From Pseudomonas sp. Q1-7 (GTDB lineage: Bacteria > Pseudomonadota > Gammaproteobacteria > Pseudomonadales > Pseudomonadaceae), in the NCBI RefSeq assembly GCF_028010285.1, contig NZ_CP116304.1, positions 5,286,501 to 5,350,500 of the forward strand: a DNA stretch of 64,000 bases, read 5' to 3'. How positions within the stretch are numbered: position 1 is the stretch's first letter; each line of letters starts with the position of its first letter. The notes under the pieces are model-generated. The model made no database searches. It worked only from the letters and a program-made list of their open reading frames with translations, and was not told where the DNA came from. This document shows, piece by piece, positions 60,745 to 64,000 of this stretch. The position numbers were made by a program, and so were the translations under genes.

Positions 60745-61541
60745 CGAAGCACCTCGAGCATTCCGTTGTGGGTAAGGGGGAGCATCCAGCGGGACTCCAT
60801 CGTATTTACGCCGCCCCTTCGCCCACGGTCAATCACCCAACCCCGCGCCTCGACGCGTCGCCCCACGAGGCCGCGCAAGGCCGCGACATCGAACTGCCCC
60901 AGCCGCTTCGGCTCCACACGCAGGACCAGGGGGCCATCCAGCTGCAGCCAGATGCCGCCGCGGTTGCGCTCGACCCGGGTTACCGTGCCACCGACCAGGG
61001 CAAAGCCGGACTGACGCAACTGCCAGGGAGTTCGATACGGAGACTGGCGCCAGACTCCGCGACCGGCCCGACGCGCCTCCCGTTCGGCGACGGCAAGGCA
61101 GTCGACCAGTGCGCCGTTGGGTGCGAAGGCGACGTGGAATCCCAGCCCCTCCAAGAGCAGGCGCTCTTCCAGGTTCCGCCCCAGGCGGTCATAGAGATGG
61201 GCCAGGGTACGCCCATAATGATCCCGCGGCTCGCGCCCCAGCCTTAGGGCCACCCGGTCGCCGTTGTCGTGGACCAGTTGCTGCAGCCGCCGGCGGGCGG
61301 CCTGCGCGTAGGGTTCTGCCGACCGCCCCTTGCGAGCCAGCTCGGGTGCATTCAGACCGATCAGACGGACGCTTCGGCCGTCGACCAGGCGCAGGGTGTC
61401 GCCATCGACGACGTTTCGCACCTTATGGGTAGGCAGAGCGCCCGGCACCGGGCAGGCGCCCTGAAGGGAGAAACTCAGGAGCCAGAAAAAGAAAAAGGCG
61501 CCCGTCAGGGGCGCCTTTCTCGTCAGCGGGGACTTGGCCAT
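60741..61541 (-). CDS. Secreted thermonuclease-like (SNase) protein
   Basis: A 266-residue protein with a signal peptide (residues 1-32, GAFFFFWLLSFSLQGA) followed by a staphylococcal nuclease fold: VVDGDTLRLVDGRSVRLIGLNAPE has the catalytic Asp and Arg region, and GREPRDHYGRTLAHLYDRLG the second active-site segment. The family hydrolyses DNA or RNA with Ca2+; the C-terminal 90 residues are of unknown role. Start ATG 61541 is needed for the signal peptide. The rpmE terminator lies inside the signal-peptide codons. The stop overlaps the M48 gene by 4 bases. Confidence 0.9.
   Translation of the reverse strand: MAKSPLTRKAPLTGAFFFFWLLSFSLQGACPVPGALPTHKVRNVVDGDTLRLVDGRSVRLIGLNAPELARKGRSAEPYAQAARRRLQQLVHDNGDRVALRLGREPRDHYGRTLAHLYDRLGRNLEERLLLEGLGFHVAFAPNGALVDCLAVAEREARRAGRGVWRQSPYRTPWQLRQSGFALVGGTVTRVERNRGGIWLQLDGPLVLRVEPKRLGQFDVAALRGLVGRRVEARGWVIDRGRRGGVNTMESRWMLPLTHNGMLEVLR
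61494..61518 (-). terminator. Intrinsic terminator of rpmE within the nuclease coding region
   Basis: On the minus strand AAAGGCGCCC pairs with GGGCGCCTTT around a five-base loop, followed by TTTTTCTTTTTC. It is 50 bases after the rpmE stop but inside the signal-peptide codons of the nuclease gene, where it encodes the KAPLTGAFFFF segment. Confidence 0.85.
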
Positions 61542-61567
61542 CGGGCCTTCCCGGGCTGCTCGCGCTC

Positions 61568-61780
61568 TTACTTGGAGCCGAACACGCCGAAACGCTGCTT
61601 GAAGCGATCGATACGGCCGCCGGTGTCCAGGACCTTCTGCTTGCCGGTGTAGAACGGGTGGCACTCGGAGCACACGTCGAGGCTGATGTTCTTGCCGAGA
61701 GTGGAACGGGTCTTGATGACGTTGCCGCAGCTGCAGGTAGCTTCGATCGCTACGTACTCGGGATGGATTTCCGGTTTCAT
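61568..61780 (-). CDS. rpmE: 50S ribosomal protein L31 (RpmE)
   Basis: A 70-residue L31 of the zinc-binding (C+) type: [20 protein letters not shown] with paired cysteines (Cys16, Cys18) and [10 protein letters not shown] (Cys37, Cys40). The cysteine-containing form is the one Zur displaces under zinc starvation. ATG 61780 is used; the upstream open frame is not L31-like. Divergent from priA. Confidence 0.97.
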   Translation of the reverse strand: MKPEIHPEYVAIEATCSCGNVIKTRSTLGKNISLDVCSECHPFYTGKQKVLDTGGRIDRFKQRFGVFGSK

Positions 61781-61947
61781 TGCTTGATCCTCAGGTCTGG
61801 CGTGCCGCCACCCGACCCTATGTCGAGCACCGCACGGAAACAGGCGGCGGATGATACCAGAGTAAGGGGGCGATGCAACCTGCCGGCCGCACCGGCCGTC
61901 GCGCAGCGCCATGCTAAGATCGCGCCTTTTCCGAAGGGACCGCCCGC

Positions 61948-64000
61948 TTGCCCGACGCCCCCATCCTGCGCCTCGCCCTGCCCTCGCCCTTGCGCCGTCT
62001 GTTCGACTACCGCGCGCCCGCCGGGGTGCCCCGTGCCGCCCTGCAACCAGGCGTGCGGCTGCGGGTGCCCTTCGGCCGGCGCGAGATCATCGGTGTCCTG
62101 GTGGAGCTGGCCGAGCACAGCGAAGTGCCGGCGGACAAGCTCAAGCCCGCCATTGAGCTGCTGGACAACCGCCCGCCCCTGCCGCCGACGCTGTTCAAGC
62201 TGTGCCTGTGGACAGCCCAGTACTACCAGCACAGCCTCGGCGACACCTTGAGCTGGGCCCTACCGGTGCTGCTTCGCCAAGGCGAGCCCGCCGAGGCGCG
62301 GCAAGAGCGTTTCTGGCATGCCGTGCCCGGTGCCAGCGCCGACGATCCGCGGCTGGCCCGTGCGCCGCGCCAGCGCCAGGCCCTGGCCACCCTGGCCCAG
62401 CACCCCCACGGCGTGGCGCACCAGTTGCTCGGCCAGTTGCAGCTGAACAAGGACAGCCTCGACATCCTGTTGGACAAGGGCCTGGTGCGGACGGAAGTGC
62501 GTCGCCATGCCTCCAGCGAGCGACATGGCCCGCTGCTGGCCCAGCCGGAGCTGCCGCTCAATCCGGAGCAGCGCGCCGCCTTCGACGCGGTTCACGCGTC
62601 CTTCGGCGCCTTCAACGCCTTGCTCCTGGCTGGGGTCACCGGCAGCGGCAAGACCGAGGTCTACCTGCAACTGATCCGCCAGACCCTGGAAGCCGGCAAA
62701 CAGGCCCTGGTGCTGATTCCCGAGATCAATCTCGGCCCGCAGACCCTGGAGCGCTTCTCGCGCCGCTTCAACGCGCGGATCGCCCTGCTGCACTCGGCGG
62801 TGAACGACCGCGAACGCCTGGATGCCTGGCTGGCCGCTCGCGATGGCGAAGCCGATATCGTCATCGGTACCCGTTCGGCGCTCTTCACCCCGTTGAAGAA
62901 CCCTGGCCTGATCATCATCGACGAAGAGCACGACGCCTCCTACAAGCAGCAGGAGGGCCTGCGCTACCACGCCCGTGACCTGGCCCTGGTGCGCGCCCGC
63001 CAGGAGAACATCCCGGTCCTCCTGGGCTCGGCCACGCCGTCGCTGGAAAGCCTGCAGAACGCCCACGCCGGCCGCTACGGTCTGCTGCGCCTGACCCAAC
63101 GCGCCGGCGGTGCGAAGCAGCCGCGCTTCCTGCGCCTGGACGTGAAAAGCCTGCCGCTGGACTCCGGCATTTCCATGCCGCTGCAGCAGGCCATCGCGCA
63201 GACCCTGGCGGCCGGCCAGCAGGTGCTGGTGTTCCTCAATCGCCGCGGCTTCGCCCCGACCCTGTTGTGTCACGACTGCGGCTGGATCAGCCAATGCCCG
63301 CGCTGCGATGCGCGGATGACGCTGCACCAGCGCCACAACGAACTGCGCTGCCACCACTGCGGCCATACGCAACGCCAGCCGGCCTGCTGCCCCGACTGCG
63401 GGCGGGTCGACCTGCGGCCGGTGGGCGCCGGAACCGAGCGCGCGGAAGAACGCCTGGCGATCCTCTTCCCGAAGACACAGGTTCTGCGCATCGACCGCGA
63501 CAGCACGGCACGCAAGGACGCCATGGACAAGCTGTTCACCACCATCCACCGTGGTGAGCCCTGCATCCTGGTGGGGACCCAGATGCTCGCCAAGGGGCAC
63601 CATTTCCCCCGCGTCACCCTGGTGGCGATCCTCGACGCCGACGGCGGCCTGTTTTCCGCCGACTTCCGCGCCAGCGAGCGCATGGCCCAGCTCATCGTCC
63701 AGGTCGCCGGCCGCGCCGGACGGGCGGAAGAGCCGGGCAAGGTGATCATCCAGACCCACCTGGCCGAGCATCCGCTGCTGGTGCAGCTCACTGAGCAAGG
63801 CTACTTCGCCTTCGCCGAGCAGGCCCTTGCCGAGCGCCGCGCCGCTGGCTTGCCCCCTTTCGCCCACCTCGCCTTGCTACGCGCCGAGGCCCACAAGCCG
63901 GGCCAGGCGGAGGCGTTCCTCGACAGCGCCTGCGCCGAAGCCGAGCAGCAACTGGCCGAGACGGGCGTCAATGGCGTCGAGCTGCTGGGTCCGGTGCCCG
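61948..64000 (+). CDS. priA: Primosomal helicase PriA (3' end outside window)
   Basis: Partial gene; about 684 codons are present and the last tens of codons are cut by the window end. It starts at TTG 61948 ([21 protein letters not shown]) with GAAGGGA upstream; no ATG in frame fits. The N-terminal DNA-binding domain occupies about 1-105, then helicase motifs: Walker [17 protein letters not shown], Walker B IIIDEEHD, and a zinc-binding insert with eight cysteines ([14 protein letters not shown] ... CHHCG ... CCPDCG). PriA restarts stalled replication forks. Divergent from rpmE. Confidence 0.97.
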   Translation, partial: MPDAPILRLALPSPLRRLFDYRAPAGVPRAALQPGVRLRVPFGRREIIGVLVELAEHSEVPADKLKPAIELLDNRPPLPPTLFKLCLWTAQYYQHSLGDTLSWALPVLLRQGEPAEARQERFWHAVPGASADDPRLARAPRQRQALATLAQHPHGVAHQLLGQLQLNKDSLDILLDKGLVRTEVRRHASSERHGPLLAQPELPLNPEQRAAFDAVHASFGAFNALLLAGVTGSGKTEVYLQLIRQTLEAGKQALVLIPEINLGPQTLERFSRRFNARIALLHSAVNDRERLDAWLAARDGEADIVIGTRSALFTPLKNPGLIIIDEEHDASYKQQEGLRYHARDLALVRARQENIPVLLGSATPSLESLQNAHAGRYGLLRLTQRAGGAKQPRFLRLDVKSLPLDSGISMPLQQAIAQTLAAGQQVLVFLNRRGFAPTLLCHDCGWISQCPRCDARMTLHQRHNELRCHHCGHTQRQPACCPDCGRVDLRPVGAGTERAEERLAILFPKTQVLRIDRDSTARKDAMDKLFTTIHRGEPCILVGTQMLAKGHHFPRVTLVAILDADGGLFSADFRASERMAQLIVQVAGRAGRAEEPGKVIIQTHLAEHPLLVQLTEQGYFAFAEQALAERRAAGLPPFAHLALLRAEAHKPGQAEAFLDSACAEAEQQLAETGVNGVELLGPVP

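Noticed and set aside
61568-61912. 114-residue version of L31 and 310-residue version of the nuclease from upstream starts
   Set aside because: The extra N-terminal residues are not family-like and overlap intergenic or neighbouring coding DNA; the shorter starts match known family N-termini.

Overview
The window is 64 kb of high-GC, gene-dense chromosome from a Pseudomonas (sensu lato). The gene order closely follows, from memory, the P. aeruginosa segment running from the LPS-core kinase genes to priA: waa/wap core genes, ilvE, glnE, aceEF, dipA, msrA, rlmJ, an acyl-CoA dehydrogenase, nhaP2, mscK, selO, hemE, gltBD, damX, aroBK, pilMNOPQ, ponA, malic enzyme, rpmE and priA. Many genes start at GTG or TTG. 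I see no rRNA, tRNA, CRISPR array, prophage or transposase. Both end genes are cut by the window edge.

Layout. 1-7852 (minus) is an LPS inner-core operon with overlapping or abutting genes: two heptosyltransferases (waaF, waaC), the glucosyltransferase waaG, the kinases waaP, wapP and wapQ, a tandem-kinase protein and a carbamoyltransferase. Together they build and phosphorylate the heptose region of the core. ilvE and glnE follow. Divergent from glnE is aceEF (pyruvate dehydrogenase E1 and E2), whose promoter region carries two copies of one palindrome and whose aceF has a recently duplicated lipoyl domain. 16.9-22.5 kb holds a cyclic-di-GMP turnover block (dipA, then an HD-GYP protein, with msrA between) plus rlmJ. 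22.6-36.1 kb carries metabolism and transport or stress genes: acyl-CoA dehydrogenase, K+/H+ antiporter, mechanosensitive channel, SelO, a racemase-family protein, an SLC13 permease, thioredoxin 2, a thioesterase and a tandem universal stress protein with an Anr-like box. 36.1-39.5 kb is the least conserved part: a periplasmic KatB-type catalase, a small ORF, an orphan ParA ATPase and a lipoprotein. 39.5-46.7 kb has hemE, gltD and gltB. 46.9-55.3 kb is damX, aroB, aroK and the type IV pilus alignment genes pilQPONM, all minus. 55.4-64 kb contains ponA, malic enzyme, an M48 lipoprotein peptidase, a thermonuclease-like protein, rpmE and the start of priA.

No wholly new multigene system is apparent. 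The most notable signals are small: the paired operator upstream of aceE, the duplicated lipoyl domain in AceF, an intrinsic terminator embedded in the signal-peptide codons of the nuclease gene, a racemase-family protein lacking one catalytic cysteine, a 54-codon ORF in frame with the parA stop, and palindromes at the katB and gltB promoters. All family assignments come from reading motifs and remembered homologues; nothing was searched.
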